Shown one piece after another: positions 11,018 through 22,070 of a DNA stretch of 64,000 nt. The notes beneath the pieces were generated by a model. The model did not search any database. It worked only from the letters and a program-made list of their open reading frames with translations, and was not told where the DNA came from. The first letter of the stretch is position 1; each line of letters opens with the position of its first letter. Made by a program: the position numbers and the translations under genes. The DNA comes from Arcuatula senhousia (Eukaryota; Mollusca; Bivalvia; Mytilida; Mytilidae): positions 59,246,686 through 59,310,685 of the forward strand of contig OZ020306.1 of assembly GCA_963971305.1 (NCBI GenBank), given 5' to 3'.

Positions 11018-12161
11018 ATGTCGACCGAAACGCAGTTATTCGGTAGACATATTGTTATTGTCGCGTTTATTTTTTTTCATTATTATTATGTCGACCGAAA
11101 CGCAGTTATTCGGTAGACATATTGTTATTGTCGCGTTTATTTTTTTTCATTATTATTCTTATTGTTCCGACTTATATTTGTCCGACCAATAACTCGTGAA
11201 CCGTTTAATATTACGGATTGATACTTGGTATGTTGATACGTCATCATGAGATCTGTTGCGGTGAAACTTTTCGGAACCAAGATGGCTGCCATATCAAAGA
11301 TGGCCGCCATTTTACGTAAAAAAAGTCCCGTTTTCTGATTTAAACAAAAATTTATTTTACGCCATATTATAGGATGGCGAGTTGAGGCGTGACGAAAAAA
11401 ATTTCGAAAAATTCAAAATGGCCGCCATTTCCCGTAAAAATTGAACATTCTCCGATTATAACGAAACTTTATATTTAAGGTATATGTAGGATGGCGAGTT
11501 CATACGCGGCGTAAGAAATGTCGAAAAATTCAAAATGGCCGCCACTTCCTGTAAAATTGAAAAATTTTCCGATTTCCACAAAAATTTATATTTAAGTGTT
11601 TCAAAGGATGGCGAGTTCAAAAAGTTCAAAAAATTCAAAATGGCCGCCACTTCCAAATTTTTTTTTTTCAAAATTTTAACGAATTTTTTTTTAAAGAGTT
11701 TTGAAGGATGACCGATTCAAAAATTTCAAAAAATTCAAAATGGCCGCCATTTCCCGTAAAAATTGAACATTCTCCGATTTTAATGAAACTTTATATTTAA
11801 GGAATATGAAGGATGACGAGTTGCTACGCGAGGTCAGAAATGTCGAAAAATTCAAAATGGCCGCCATTTTCCGTAAAAAGTGAACATTCTCAGATTTTAA
11901 CGAAACTTTATATTTTGGAGTTTCAAATGATGGCGAGTTAAAAAATTCCAAAAAATTCAAAATGGCCGCCACTTCCGTAATTATTGAAAATTCTCAGATT
12001 TTAAAGCAACTTGATATTTTAGGTGTTTGAAGGATGGCGAGTGGGAATATGGAGTCAAATATTAAAAAAATCATTAAAATGGCTGCCAACAGTGTCAAAT
12101 ATGTCGTAAAAGATAAGGCAACGGTCGACATCTGCTATTGCTGGCAATGGCAATTCTAGTT
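11018..12161 (+). mobile_element. HINE-like element, ATGTCGACCG family, with duplicated 5' end
   Basis: ATGTCGACCGAA (11018-11029) pairs with TTCGGTAGACAT (11039-11050) as a 5' palindrome. The first 70 bp is repeated exactly or nearly so from 11088. The inverted terminal motif CGGTCGACAT is at 12122-12131. A hairpin TGCTATTGC-TG-GCAATGGCA (12133-12152) and TTCTAGTT follow. The interior is a string of units of roughly 110 bp, each centred on the palindrome AAATGGCCGCCATTT or a variant. It lies in intron 4. The minus-strand ORFs here (MAAILNF repeats) are artefacts of the palindrome. Confidence 0.6.
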
Positions 12162-13803
12162 ATTATTCTTATTGTCGCCAATTTTTGTCCGCGTCATAAC
12201 TAAAGAACCGTTTTATATTGCGGTTCGAAACTTGGTATGATGATACGTGATCATGATATCTGTTGCAGTAGAACTTTTCGGAACCACGATGGCTGCCATT
12301 TTCAAGATGGCCGCCATTTTACATAAAAAAAGTCGCGTTTTCTGATTTGAACAAAAATTTATTTAAAGCCATATTATAGTATGGCGTGTTGAGGCGTGAC
12401 GAAAAAAATGTCGAAAAATTCAAAATGGCCGCCATTTCCCGTAAAAATTGAACATTCTCCGATTTTAACGAAACTTTATATTTAAGGTATATGAAGGATG
12501 GCGAGTTCATACACGGAGTAAGAAATGTCGAAAAATTCAAAATGGCCGCCACTTCATGTAAAAATGAAAAATTTTCCGATTTCCACGAAAATTTATATTT
12601 AGGTGTTTCATAGGATGGCGAGTTCAAAAAGTTAAAAAAATTCAAAATGGCCGCCACTTCCAAAATTTTTTTTTTCAAAATTTTAACAAAATTTTATTTT
12701 TAAGAGTTTTCAAGGATGACCGATTCAAAAATTTCAAAAAATTCAAAATGGCCGCCATTTCCCGTAAAAATTGAACATTCTCCGATTTTAACGAAACTTT
12801 ATATTTAAGGAATATGAAGGATGGCGAGTTGATACGCGAGGTCAGAAATGTCGAAAAATTCAAAATGGCCGCCATTTTCCGTAAAAAGTGAACATTCTCC
12901 GATTTTAACAAAACTTTATATTTTAGGGTGTTTGAAGGATGGCGAGTGGGAATATGGAGTCCAAACTTGGTATGATGATACGTGATCATGATATCTGTTG
13001 CAGTAGAACTTTTCGGAACCAAGATGGCTGCCATTTTCAAGATGGCCGCCATTTTACGTAAAAAAAAAGTCGCGTTTTCTGATTTGAACAAAAATTTATT
13101 TAAAGCCATATTATAGTATGGCGTGTTGAGGCGTGACGAAAAAAATGTCGAAAAATTCAAAATGGCCGCCATTTCCTGTAAAAATTGAACATTCTCCGAT
13201 TTTAACGAAACTTTATATTTAAGGTATATGAAGGATGGCGAGTTCATACACGGAGTAAGAAATGTCGAAAAATTCAAAATGGCCGCCACTTCATGTAAAA
13301 ATGAAAAATTTTCCGATTTCCACGAAAATTTATATTTAGGTGTTTCATAGGATGGCGAGTTCAAAAAGTTCAAAAAATTCAAAATGGCCGCCACTTCCAA
13401 ATTTTTTTTTTTTCAAAATTTTAACCAAATTTTATTTTTAAGAGTTTTCAAGGATGACCGATTCAAAAATTTCAAAAAATTCAAAATGGCCGCCATTTCC
13501 CGTAAAAATTGAACATTCTCCGATTTTAACGAAACTTTATATTTAAGGAATATGAAGGATGGCGAGTTGATACGCGAGGTCAGAAATGTCGAAAAATTCA
13601 AAATGGCCGCCATTTTCCATAAAAAGTGAACATTCTCCGATTTTAACAAAACTTTATATTTTAGGGTGTTTGAAGGATGGCGAGTGGGAATATGGAGTCA
13701 AATATTAAAAAATCATTTAAATGGCTGCCAAAAGTGTCAAATATGTCGTAAAAGATAAGGCAACGGTCGACATCTGCTATTGCTGGCAATGGCAATTCTA
13801 GTT
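12162..13803 (+). mobile_element. second, 5'-deleted unit of the ATGTCGACCG family in tandem
   Basis: Immediately after the first unit's CTAGTT, the sequence TATTATTCTTATTGTC resumes the same interior seen after 11150, without the 5' palindrome. It contains an internal duplication: the block beginning near 12230 with CTTGGTATGATGATACGTG is repeated from about 12963. It ends with its own CGGTCGACAT (13764-13773), hairpin (13775-13794) and CTAG-TT (13798-13803). Two complete 3' ends in a head-to-tail pair sharing one 5' end is what failed termination of a rolling-circle element would leave, though unequal exchange is also possible. Confidence 0.55.
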
Positions 13804-13964
13804 ATTATTATTATTATTTTTAATAATATAAGTAGTTCAACATTATAACAATGCACAAGCAATATCTGATTTCAAAAACAAAATTTTCCAAAAATGGGGA
13901 AAAAAAAAGTCTGAGAACAAAACAAACCCATCAGCCCCTAATGATATTATTTTTATTTTGCTAG

Positions 13965-14096
13965 ATTTGTGAAGGAAAAGAGTTTGCAGTCGACCATGAT
14001 TTGATCAAAAACTTCAAGTGTTGCCCGACTTTGACTACTGCGGAAGCTTTGGCTTCCCCAGACAAGAGAATATCAGTATCTGGGTTCTTGAGAAAT
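13965..14096 (+). CDS. host gene exon 5
   Basis: Acceptor ATTTTGCTAG; donor GTAAGTATC at 14097. The 132 nt are 44 codons in phase 0. It encodes ICEGKEFAVDHDLIKNFKCC and then a run ending ISVSGFLRN. The last segment (RISVSGFLRN) reads like the first strand of an OB fold that continues in the next exon. Confidence 0.8.
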
Positions 14097-14193
14097 GTAA
14101 GTATCAGCCTGTACCAAAAACTTTTTCAATGACTAGTCCGACCACAAGTTTTTAAGGTTTTTCCATAAATGTCAAATAAAATCTTAGCTAATT

Positions 14194-14480
14194 ATACCCC
14201 CGCTTCGAAGAAGAGGGAGGTATGCTGTTTTACCCTTGTCTGTCCGTTTGTCTGTTATTCCGTAACAAAAATTTTCGTCAGTTTTCTCAGTAACTATAAG
14301 AGATCTAATATTTTGCATATAGCTTTATCCTATAGCCCCATATGGTGTATACCGACTTTATGTTCCTAGGTCAACTACGTATTGTTTACCAAATACTTAG
14401 ATTTTTACGCATAGTAAACATGAATGTGAAATTTTCATCAAAGTTTTCTCAGCAACTGTCAGAGATAGATATTTGGTACA
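14194..14480 (+). mobile_element. truncated copy of the ATACCCC(C/T)GC repeat
   Basis: It begins with ATACCCCCGCTTCGAAGAAG, the same 5' palindrome as the copy at 8786, and shares its first about 280 bp. No 3' inverted motif or hairpin is found, so the copy is 3'-truncated. It lies in intron 5. Confidence 0.55.
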
Positions 14481-15033
14481 TGTATGTGCGTCACTACAAG
14501 GTGGCACGTGATATACTAACAAAGGAATGGGAGACATCAGTTTTAGTGAACTAAAACAATTCTAGTTTAACTTGGACCTTTTTTTACATCACCTGGAAAA
14601 TGGGGGGGGGGCCTTATGTAATACCCTTAGCATCCACACCCACTAACAGAAGAACGGTTAAGATCCATGTATGCTTACTGACAATTGCCACATCAATTAT
14701 TTTGGCATAGAACTTTGAAGGTGCACCTAGTTATTCTAAGCTCAATGCTGGCTGTGACCAGTATTTTCTGCAAAGATGACCACTTAAAACAAATGGTTAA
14801 ACTCCATTCCTGCTTATTGACAAGTGCCACAACGAGGTGAGCTACATAATATATTACCTACAAGTATGTTTATAGCAGCCAATCAGTAGGTATCCTTTGA
14901 GAAATTGCTTACAGTAACCCTTGTGTATTTTTGTTCAAATTTCTAGGCCTCTGCTAATTTCAGACATTGTATTGTCCCATTAGCCCAAAATATTGCAGTT
15001 AAATGGATGACACTTTAAAATGTTCTATTTCAG
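14481..15033. other. intron 5 remainder, degenerate repeat
   Basis: A C-run/G-run stretch near 14605 and then wording like GGTGCACCTAGTTATTCTAAG (14720) that also appears around 20450. The two places share an old repeat of the GGTGCACCTAGTGATGCTAAG type. No gene or terminal structure is seen. Confidence 0.4.
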
Positions 15034-15270
15034 ATCTCTCCAATCTACAGAAGCAATAACAGTGTTCGAAGAATACTAACGTTGGGGGACACACCCAGCC
15101 ATGATCATGATGATGAACATTCATCGTCCACTCTGAAAGTTAAGCTCTGGGGAGAGAAGACGAATATCACCATTCCTGACATAGACAGTCTTGTTAAAAT
15201 CACTAATGTGCAGATGAAAACCTACAACAGAATGTTGGAAGGGAACAGCACAGCATCCACAGATATTAAA
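15034..15270 (+). CDS. host gene exon 6: OB-fold-like region
   Basis: Acceptor TTCTATTTCAG, donor GTAAGTAATA at 15271; 237 nt, 79 codons, phase 0. The peptide runs ISPIYRSNNSVRRILTLGD, an acidic/His loop (SHDHDDEHSS), STLKVKLWGEKTNITIP, then DSLVKITNVQMKTYNRM and LEGNSTASTDIK. An L-x-x-GD loop, a V-x-LWGE strand, and a later V-x-I-x-N-V strand with an S-T-x-S-T end is the order found in RPA-type single-strand-binding OB folds. The fold call is an inference from this pattern only. Nucleic-acid binding would follow if correct. Confidence 0.8.
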
Positions 15271-15584
15271 GTAAGTAATATCGTTGTATTGGTTAGGCAA
15301 CTATATGATGTAACTAATGTACCCTAACTTCGTAAATGTCGGAAAAACTTTTGTAACTTGATTCTCAGCTTCTTTATTACCCAACCAGGTTTGCACTCTG
15401 TACATCCGTCTGGAATGCCTCCCGTTTTCTACATTTTTTATACCCCTGCAATAAAACGCCAACAATTGTGCTCACGCTACCAGGCAAACAAAACAGCAGT
15501 CTTTGCCATGACCATCCATCAAAGGCAATATCTAGTTAGCCTACAACCATGCACAAATCGCCCTAGCAATCCTCTGTATTTTTT

Positions 15585-16042
15585 GTCCCCCGCTGCAATG
15601 CGGAGCGGGGACTTGGAAATGCTAGTGTCCGTCTGTGCGTCCGTCACAATTTTTTTCATAACACTTTTCTCAGTAACAACTAATCCTAGGGTTCTGAAAT
15701 TTTGTATGCAGACTCCTATAGGGGTCCCCTAAGGTGTAAGTGATTTTCAGGTCAGTCTGACATCTACTTCCTGTTTAACGACTTAGTCATTTTTTCTCCC
15801 GTAGGCTCAATGGTAAATTTTTCATAACACTTTTCTCAGTAACTACTAATCCTAGGGTTCTGAAATTTTGTATGACTCCTATAGGGGTCCCCCAAGGTGT
15901 GATTTTCAGGTCAGTCTGACATCTACTTCCTGTTTAACGACTTTGTCATTTTTTCTCCCATAGGCTCAATGGTAAATTTTTCGTAACACTTTTCTCAGTA
16001 ACTACTAATCCTAGGGTTCTGAAATTTTGTATGCAGACTCCT
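15585..16042 (+). mobile_element. 5' part of a palindrome-headed repeat, GTCCCCCGCT family
   Basis: GTCCCCCGCT (15585-15594) pairs with AGCGGGGAC (15604-15612). Behind it are about three tandem units starting near 15655, 15830 and 15990, each containing CTAATCCTAGGGTTCTGAAA. The last unit stops abruptly at about 16042 and no 3' end motif is present, so it is truncated. It lies in intron 6. Confidence 0.5.
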
Positions 16043-17285
16043 AAAGTTGTGTGTTTCTCCTCCCTTACACAGACCATTTTTTAACCTGTATATCATTACA
16101 ATAAGGTTTAAGATAGTACATCCAGTAAGAAGAATCATGTTAATGAATGACAATCACAACAATATGCGTGTTCAATTAAATTGTGTTTTTTTTTCATTTT
16201 CATGGATAATAGTGTTGATAGTATGGTAAATTTCCAACTTCACTTTGCTTGTAGATATATGAGGCCAAATAAAAAAATAGGTGTTTCCTGTTTCCCTACC
16301 TCCCCTTTTTTTTCATGCCTACTACCCTAGCATATTTTTTCTTCAATCGTTTATCAATAAGGAGAGAAGTGATGTAAAAAATAGACTATTTTTTTAAAAA
16401 TAACAATTTTTGACACTTTTCCTTGATTTTCATGTATAAATCGGTGAATATTACATGGGCCACACCCCTTGACCAAAATTTTTTTGTGATAGAAAAGTGT
16501 ATTATTGTGTGATCAATAAATTATCAAAAAATTACCATGGTCGACGAATGTGGCCAATACTAATTTTGACTATATATGCAGAGAAACCAGTAAAAATGTG
16601 TGAAAAATGAAGTCCCCTAAGGAATTTCTCAATTTATGGTCTGTTTATAGTGTCAAGACTAAACCTGTGGTGTAAATATTTTGCTAAATCTTACAGATAT
16701 GAAATGTTTGTTCATATCTTAACATATTTCAGTTAAATTTTTGACAACTTAACAGTAGTTGAAAAAAATAGTGAAAATAGTTCAAAATACCGGGCCGATT
16801 AAGGGCCTTCGTGGCTCTACTGCTTTGCATAACAGTTTTCTGAAAAACTACTTATCACAGCCACTTGATATTTCGTATACAGCATCAGGGTGGGGTCCCA
16901 TAACGTTGGAGTTGATATCAGGTCTGTGGTTTACCCACTTCAGGTTTAAAGAAATCCGGCCATTTTTTACTTTGACAGATTTTATTTAATAAATTTAAAA
17001 TATGTAGGTTTGTCAAATTTGTTTCAGTTATTTGATATTTTATATATGTTGAATATAATGTTTTTATGCAACATATTTAATGTAATAGAGAATATTATCA
17101 AAATTCTGTTCACTTTCAACATTTTTTATAAAAAAATAAACAATAGAAAATAATGAGATGTGGAATAAGTGTACGCGACACAACCCACATAGTTAAGCGG
17201 AAATTTAGAAACCACAATGAAAAACAGCCAGCAGCCTTCAGCTCGCTGTACCTTACATGTGTATGACTTCATTACTTTATTTCAG
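16043..17285. other. intron 6 remainder
   Basis: AT-rich sequence. Around 16790-16990 it carries phrases of the kind found in the neighbouring repeats (ACTACTTATCACAGCCACTTG), probably an old copy. I see no gene, RNA or terminal structure. Confidence 0.3.
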
Positions 17286-17341
17286 CTTAATTGGGAGGAA
17301 GAAGATTTTGAAGGAGAAATAGAGGGGGCATCATTTGACAA
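17286..17341 (+). CDS. host gene exon 7 (56 nt micro-exon)
   Basis: Acceptor TTTATTTCAG; donor GTAAGTGAC at 17342. It encodes the acidic peptide LNWEEEDFEGEIEGASFD plus two bases of a split codon, completed by the T that opens exon 8 to give Asn. The acidic stretch joins the OB-like region to the next exon. Confidence 0.75.
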
Positions 17342-19188
17342 GTAAGTGACATTTTATGATAACTTGAAAAATCAATGTGGGTGTTAAGGTACCATTAAAG
17401 TCAAAATCTAGGACGTACATATATCTATAAAGAAACGTTAATATTTTCTTTATTATACCCCCTGCTTGAAAAGTGGGGGGTAAATAGTGATGGGGGTGTC
17501 CTTCCTTCCATCCGTCATTCCGTTACACCAATCTCTTATCTGCTACTCCTACTAAATGCTTTAATGGTCATTATGGATTTAGATCAAACTTTCACACAAT
17601 TTTTGTGACATAATGTAGATGGATGAATGGGATTGATTCGGGGGTCCCCCTTTTTTCGTTTAGAAATTAGGGGCCAAAAATGCTATTTCTATGTTGGTTT
17701 CCAAAATAACTTAAGTTTTAATTATCCAATGGCTTTGTAACTTGCCAGTGATGTTCCTTACAATTAAAGGATAGATGGGATTGCCTCGGGTTAAAGTTTT
17801 GGTTAAGGTCCATATCAGCAACTGCAAATGATAGAGAGATGATATTGGGTCAGTGGGTACATCTGGGAAAGTAACCAGCATCCGTTCCAAAATTGTGTCC
17901 TTGACCTATATTTTCTGCATGAATGACTCGGGTTAAAGTTTTGTTTAAGGTCCATATCTCAGCAACTGCAAGTGATAAAGAGATGTTATTGGGTCAGTGG
18001 GTACATCATCGATAGTAACCAGCATCCGTACCAAAATTAGGTCACCTTGACCTTCATTTTCTGCATTGATGAATTGGGTTAAAGATTTGGTCAAGGTCCA
18101 TATCTCAACAACTGCAAATGGATAGTACCAAGCATCCCTACCAAAATTAGATCACCTTGACCTATATGTTCAGCATGGATGATTTGCAGAAATCTACTAA
18201 ATTTACATAAAAATACTTCAAATCAATGACGGGCGAGGGGATTAGCTGTCGTTTGCGACTGCTCCACTTCTTTAATTCGTTTAAAAATTAGGGGCCAAAA
18301 AGGGGCAAAGAATTCAAATATTTTTATTTCTTCCTACAATAACTTTAGTGCTAGTTAGCCAATTGCTATGAAATTTGTCAAGGATTGTCTTTACCATAAA
18401 ATAGCGGGCCTGATCAAATTTTGCGACCCCCCCCCCCCTTTTTCCGATTTCACCCATTACAAAATAAGGCACCAGAATGATCATTTTCACTGTATTTTCT
18501 TATTATATCAAAAATGTTTACTCCTCTGACACCATTAACAATGATTTATGTAATTTGTTTCTTACTAATGGTACAGTTGTTTATAAGCATTATATCCATA
18601 GAACTGATGTGGGGATTTTTGATTCGACAAAAAACATGGCTGCCATGGCTAAAAATAGAAATGGGGTAAATTGCAGTTGATTTTTTGCAATTTTTTTCTA
18701 AACGGGCGGAAATAAGTAAATTCTTTTTGTGGTGTATTTTGTACTAAAATGATCTACCATTTGCATACAAAATTTTGAAAATCGGACTTGTGGTATTATT
18801 TTAGTTAATAAAATCTTGAAAACAAATGGAGATCATTTATCACCTTTTTCCTGCCAAAAAATTAAACTTTGTTTGATTTTGATGAATATTTATTTATAAG
18901 GTATTAATGGTATGCCAAGTTCATTTTCACTATCGAATTTTTTAATTGTAAGCCATTTTCAAAATGGCTGCCATTTTCTCGCCAAAAAATTAAAGTTGCT
19001 CCGATTTTGATGAAAATTTGTATATAAAGTAATAGTGGTATGCAGAGTTCTATTGTGGTATCGGAAATTGTTTATTGTTCGCCATTTCAAAAATTTTCAG
19101 TCATTTTTCAGCAAAACTTAAACTTGATTTGATTTTGATGGTATGCAATTTTACTGCCATAAGGCCAAACAAAAAAGTATGTGTGTTT
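17342..19188. other. intron 7, degenerate palindrome-headed repeats
   Basis: At about 17453 TATACCCCCTGCTTG faces AGTGGGGGGTA, a decayed copy of the ATACCCC(C/T)GC type. From 17800 to 18180 there are three rough tandem units (TCAACAACTGCAAATG, ATTGGGTCAGTGGGTACATC). Near 18423 is a C14 run. From 18477 on, phrases such as ACTGATGTGGGGATTTTTGAT match the AGCTCACCTGA family copy at 21305. No intact ends can be assigned. Confidence 0.4.
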
Positions 19189-19196
19189 AGTGTCAC

Positions 19197-19466
19197 CATC
19201 CTCGGAAACCCAGGGTTTCTTCTCTCGCTTACTCATTCATCACCCCTGGGACATAACGCATTAAAAACTTCGTTTTTGATAGTTTTGTATCGAGCTTTCT
19301 GATTGGTCGCTTTAGATTTATCCAATGCGATTTAAACTTGTTTCTATATACAAATAATATCAAGTTCAAGATCAGATCCTGAACTCTAAACGAACAAATT
19401 CATACCAAATGTCCCAGGGGTGATGAAAGAGTAGGCGAGAGAAGAACCTCTGGGTTTCCGAGGATG
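19197..19466. mobile_element. 270-bp DNA transposon (MITE) with long TIRs and 8-bp duplication
   Basis: The ends are CATCCTCGGAAACCCAGGG and its inverse CCTCTGGGTTTCCGAGGATG. The inverted match extends about 55 bp into each side (to CACCCCTGGGACAT and ATGTCCCAGGGGTG) with a few mismatches. AGTGTCAC flanks it on both sides (19189-19196 and 19467-19474). An 8-bp duplication is used by hAT, P and some other cut-and-paste superfamilies. The CA... terminus does not settle which. There is no coding potential, so it depends on a transposase elsewhere. It is in intron 7. Confidence 0.85.
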
Positions 19467-19995
19467 AGTGTCACATGCTGAAAAAAAATAGGGTCGGTAG
19501 GTAGGAAATTATTTTTATTTTAATTTTTTTTTTACCTTGAGACTATAGTAGCAACATTTTGACTTTAACGGTGCTTAGGGGAAAACCTTCATAAAAACTT
19601 TAGGGTAGGGGGTAAAAATTAGGGACGGTAGGGTGACAGTAAACTCGCCTATTTTTTTTTGGCCTAAACTAAACTTGCTCCCATTTTGATGAAAATTTAT
19701 TTATAAGGTAGTAGTGGTATGCAGAGTTCATTTTTGGTAGCAAAGGTCAGGTGAGTGTCAAGGAGCCTCTTGTTTAAATCTTAATAATATACATATTTTG
19801 GAAAATATACCTTTAAAAAACTTAATTGACCATCATGAAAAGTAACATTTTTGCAGCTTTATGTAAAGAGGCTCCCAGGATCCTAAATCCATCACCTGAC
19901 TTTTCATTACCAAACATAAACTCAGCATAACCACTATTACCTTGTAAATTCATTTTCATCCAAAACCACTTTCAACCTCTTGGTTTTTTTTTCAG
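19467..19995. other. rest of intron 7 after the MITE
   Basis: Contains T-rich runs and phrases shared with 18880-19060 (GATGAAAATTTATTTATAAGG(T/G)), so it is old repeat. It ends in the polypyrimidine tract and TTCAG before exon 8. Confidence 0.35.
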
Positions 19996-20133
19996 TGACA
20001 ATTCCAAGATTGTAATTGAAGGGCAATTGTACAATATCCCAAACAGCATAATCCTCAAAATATTTCCAGAGAAACAGTTCGTTTCAGGAATCAACATTGT
20101 TTTAAAGAAAAGGGGGGACCAGATAACAAAACT
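19996..20133 (+). CDS. host gene exon 8
   Basis: Acceptor TTTTTTTTCAG; donor GTAAGTATT at 20134. The 138 nt start with one base closing a split codon and end with two bases of another. It encodes DNSKIVIEGQLYNIPNSIIL, then KIFPEKQFVSGINIVLKKRG and DQITK. Short alternating strands again suggest a beta-rich fold. Confidence 0.8.
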
Positions 20134-21194
20134 GTAAGTATTTACTATATTGCATGTATCTTATACATCATTTTTAGTTCACCTTGTGAAAGGCTTATCA
20201 TTATGTGATACCCCTGATGTCTGCGTCCGCAACAATTTACAGCAGTGCCAGAATGGTCAACATCTAATCACACTGGCAAGTGCCTCGTCAACCATTGGCA
20301 TGGTAGGTGCATCTAATAAGGCAAAGCACAATGCATGCTTTGGCTGCTGGCTGTGACCTACATTTTCCGCATGAATGACCGCTTAGAAGAAATAGTCTCT
20401 TTACTGACAAATGCTACAGTTCATCAATCATATTGGCATGGTACAGTGTAGGTGCACCTAGTGATGCTAAGCACAACACATTCTTTAGATGCTGACTGTG
20501 ACCTACAATATTTTCTGTATGAATGATAAATTAAAAAAGAATGGTTGACCACATCAATGATATTGGCATGGTAGGAACACCCAGTGATGCTAAGCACAGA
20601 CCTGTTTACTTGACGTACGGTTTCTCCGTATTTTGTATGATATTGGGTATGAAATTAAGGACTATGGATAGTAAATGGTCTTGTAGAAACTATTGCAAAA
20701 AATAAAAAAGTTCAGGATTTTACACACAAAATTCTTAAAATACGACTGAAAAATATCAAAATATGCTTGTTATTCAAAAGCAGTAAACCGGTCTGTAAGC
20801 ACAATGCATGCTTCAGATGCTGGTTGTGACCTATATTTCTGCACGAATGACCTCTTGACAGAAGAATGGTTCAAGCCTATTCCCACTTACTGACAAGTGC
20901 AATATCAATTTTATTGGCATGGTTGACAGACAGTGCTAATTTGAATCCGTGTGTAGAATTTTGAAGCAACTTGGTTAATGATTGTTATACAAAAAAAAGA
21001 AATTCTGAATTAAGCGTGCTGCGTACTCGTATTCAATAGTTGGATGATTCAATTTTGTTTTTCCTACTATGTAGGTAATCATCATGCAATACATGTACAA
21101 TTTTAGTGGAACATTGTCCAAGTGTAACAATCTTTTTTTATTGTGCATAGGAGAAAATGTCACTTTTTCTCTTACCATATTTCCTTTTTTCCAG
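20134..21194. other. intron 8, tandem degenerate repeat
   Basis: From about 20270 to 20940 it holds several diverged units with ATTGGCATGGTAGGTGCA, GCTAAGCACAATGCATGCTT and GCTG(A/G)CTGTGACCTA. One unit is broken by about 200 bp without the motif (20600-20790). No ends resembling the intact elements were seen. Confidence 0.45.
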
Positions 21195-21231
21195 GGTACA
21201 GAAAGATGCCAAAAGACTTAAAACAGAGTGA
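21195..21231 (+). CDS. host gene last exon
   Basis: Acceptor TTTTTTCCAG. One base closes a Leu codon, then VQKDAKRLKTE and TGA at 21229-21231. The C-terminus with the end of exon 8 is Lys/Arg-rich, compatible with nuclear localisation. There is no AATAAA in the next 70 bp before the first repeat at 21305, so the 3' untranslated region may run into that repeat. Confidence 0.75.
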
Positions 21232-21489
21232 AGACTGAACAGCAGTTTTTTTTTTTCGTTTGGACTTTTGACTTGTAAACATAATAGGCAATTATGTTGT
21301 TTTTAGCTCACCTGACCCAAAGGGTCATGTGAGCTATTGTCATCACTTGGCGTCCGACGTCCGTCCGTAAATTTTTTAAAACGTTAACTCCTCTGACACC
21401 ATAAGTCCAATTGAAACCAAACTTGGTATGGTTGTTCATTAGCATTCGATGCTTACAACTGATGTGGGGATTTTTGATTTGTGACCTGG

Positions 21490-22070
21490 ATCCCAATTTC
21501 ACGCTCCAGCGACTCTGTGAACTTAGATCATTTACAGACCGAAAACTATATGCAAGACTTTTGTGGACAAGGTTAATGAAACTTTGATATGGATATGCCC
21601 TAGTAGAAGCTTAGCACAGTGGTATCCCCACCTTTTGACCTTGACCTTGATTTTCTTGTTGAGTGACTTTGACAATCTTCAATTGCATATAATAGAAATG
21701 TTAGTTTTATGAGCACCTCCATATCTTGAGAACTATAAGTCCTAGGTTAATGAAACTTGGTATGCATATGCCATAATAGTAGTTTATCACAGTTGCATCA
21801 CCATCTAACCTTAATTTTCCTGTTGAGTTACTTTGACAATTTTCAATACATATGTTTAGGTGTAATGATCAACTCCATATCTCCAGAACTATAAGGTGTA
21901 GGTTAATGAAACTTGGTATGCATATACGCCAGTAGTAGCTTAGCACAGTTGCATCTCATCTTTTGATCTTGACCTTAGTTTTTCAGTTGAGTAACTTTGT
22001 GACAATTTTCACTTTTTTTTGTGTCTGATGGTGTCGGCAGGCGAGACGTACTTTAGTGTTAACTCTAGTT
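21490..22070 (+). mobile_element. 5'-truncated copy of the TGTCTCGCCTGC family nested in copy A
   Basis: It ends with GGCAGGCGAGACGTAC, a short foldback AGTGTTAACT and CTAGTTT at about 22070, matching the 3' end of the intact element at 23711-24428. The interior units (AACTATAAG..TAGGTTAATGAAACTTGGTATGC) also match. The 5' palindrome is missing. Confidence 0.55.

Larger units (their letters stand above)
6487..21231 (+). other. host gene span: uncharacterised protein with Cys/His region and OB-fold-like domain, at least nine exons
   Basis: Nine exons were assembled by eye: about 6487-6614, 6929-7110, 7860-7967, 8269-8496, 13965-14096, 15034-15270, 17286-17341, 19996-20133 and 21195-21231. Every internal donor is GTAAG(T/A) or GTATAA and every acceptor ends in a T-rich tract plus AG. 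The phases agree across all eight introns, ending in TGA at 21229-21231, which random ORFs would not do. About 415 codons are visible; the 5' end with the initiator Met is not found. The order is an acidic/aromatic N-terminal piece, a CxxH/CP-containing basic piece, a mixed central piece, an OB-fold-like region and a short basic tail. The largest intron (8497-13964) is filled mainly by mobile repeats. No function is claimed. Confidence 0.8.

Noticed and set aside
11456..13649. Minus-strand ORFs up to 241 codons with repeated MAAILNF
   Set aside because: They follow from the AAATGGCCGCCATTT units of a non-coding repeat; no domain.
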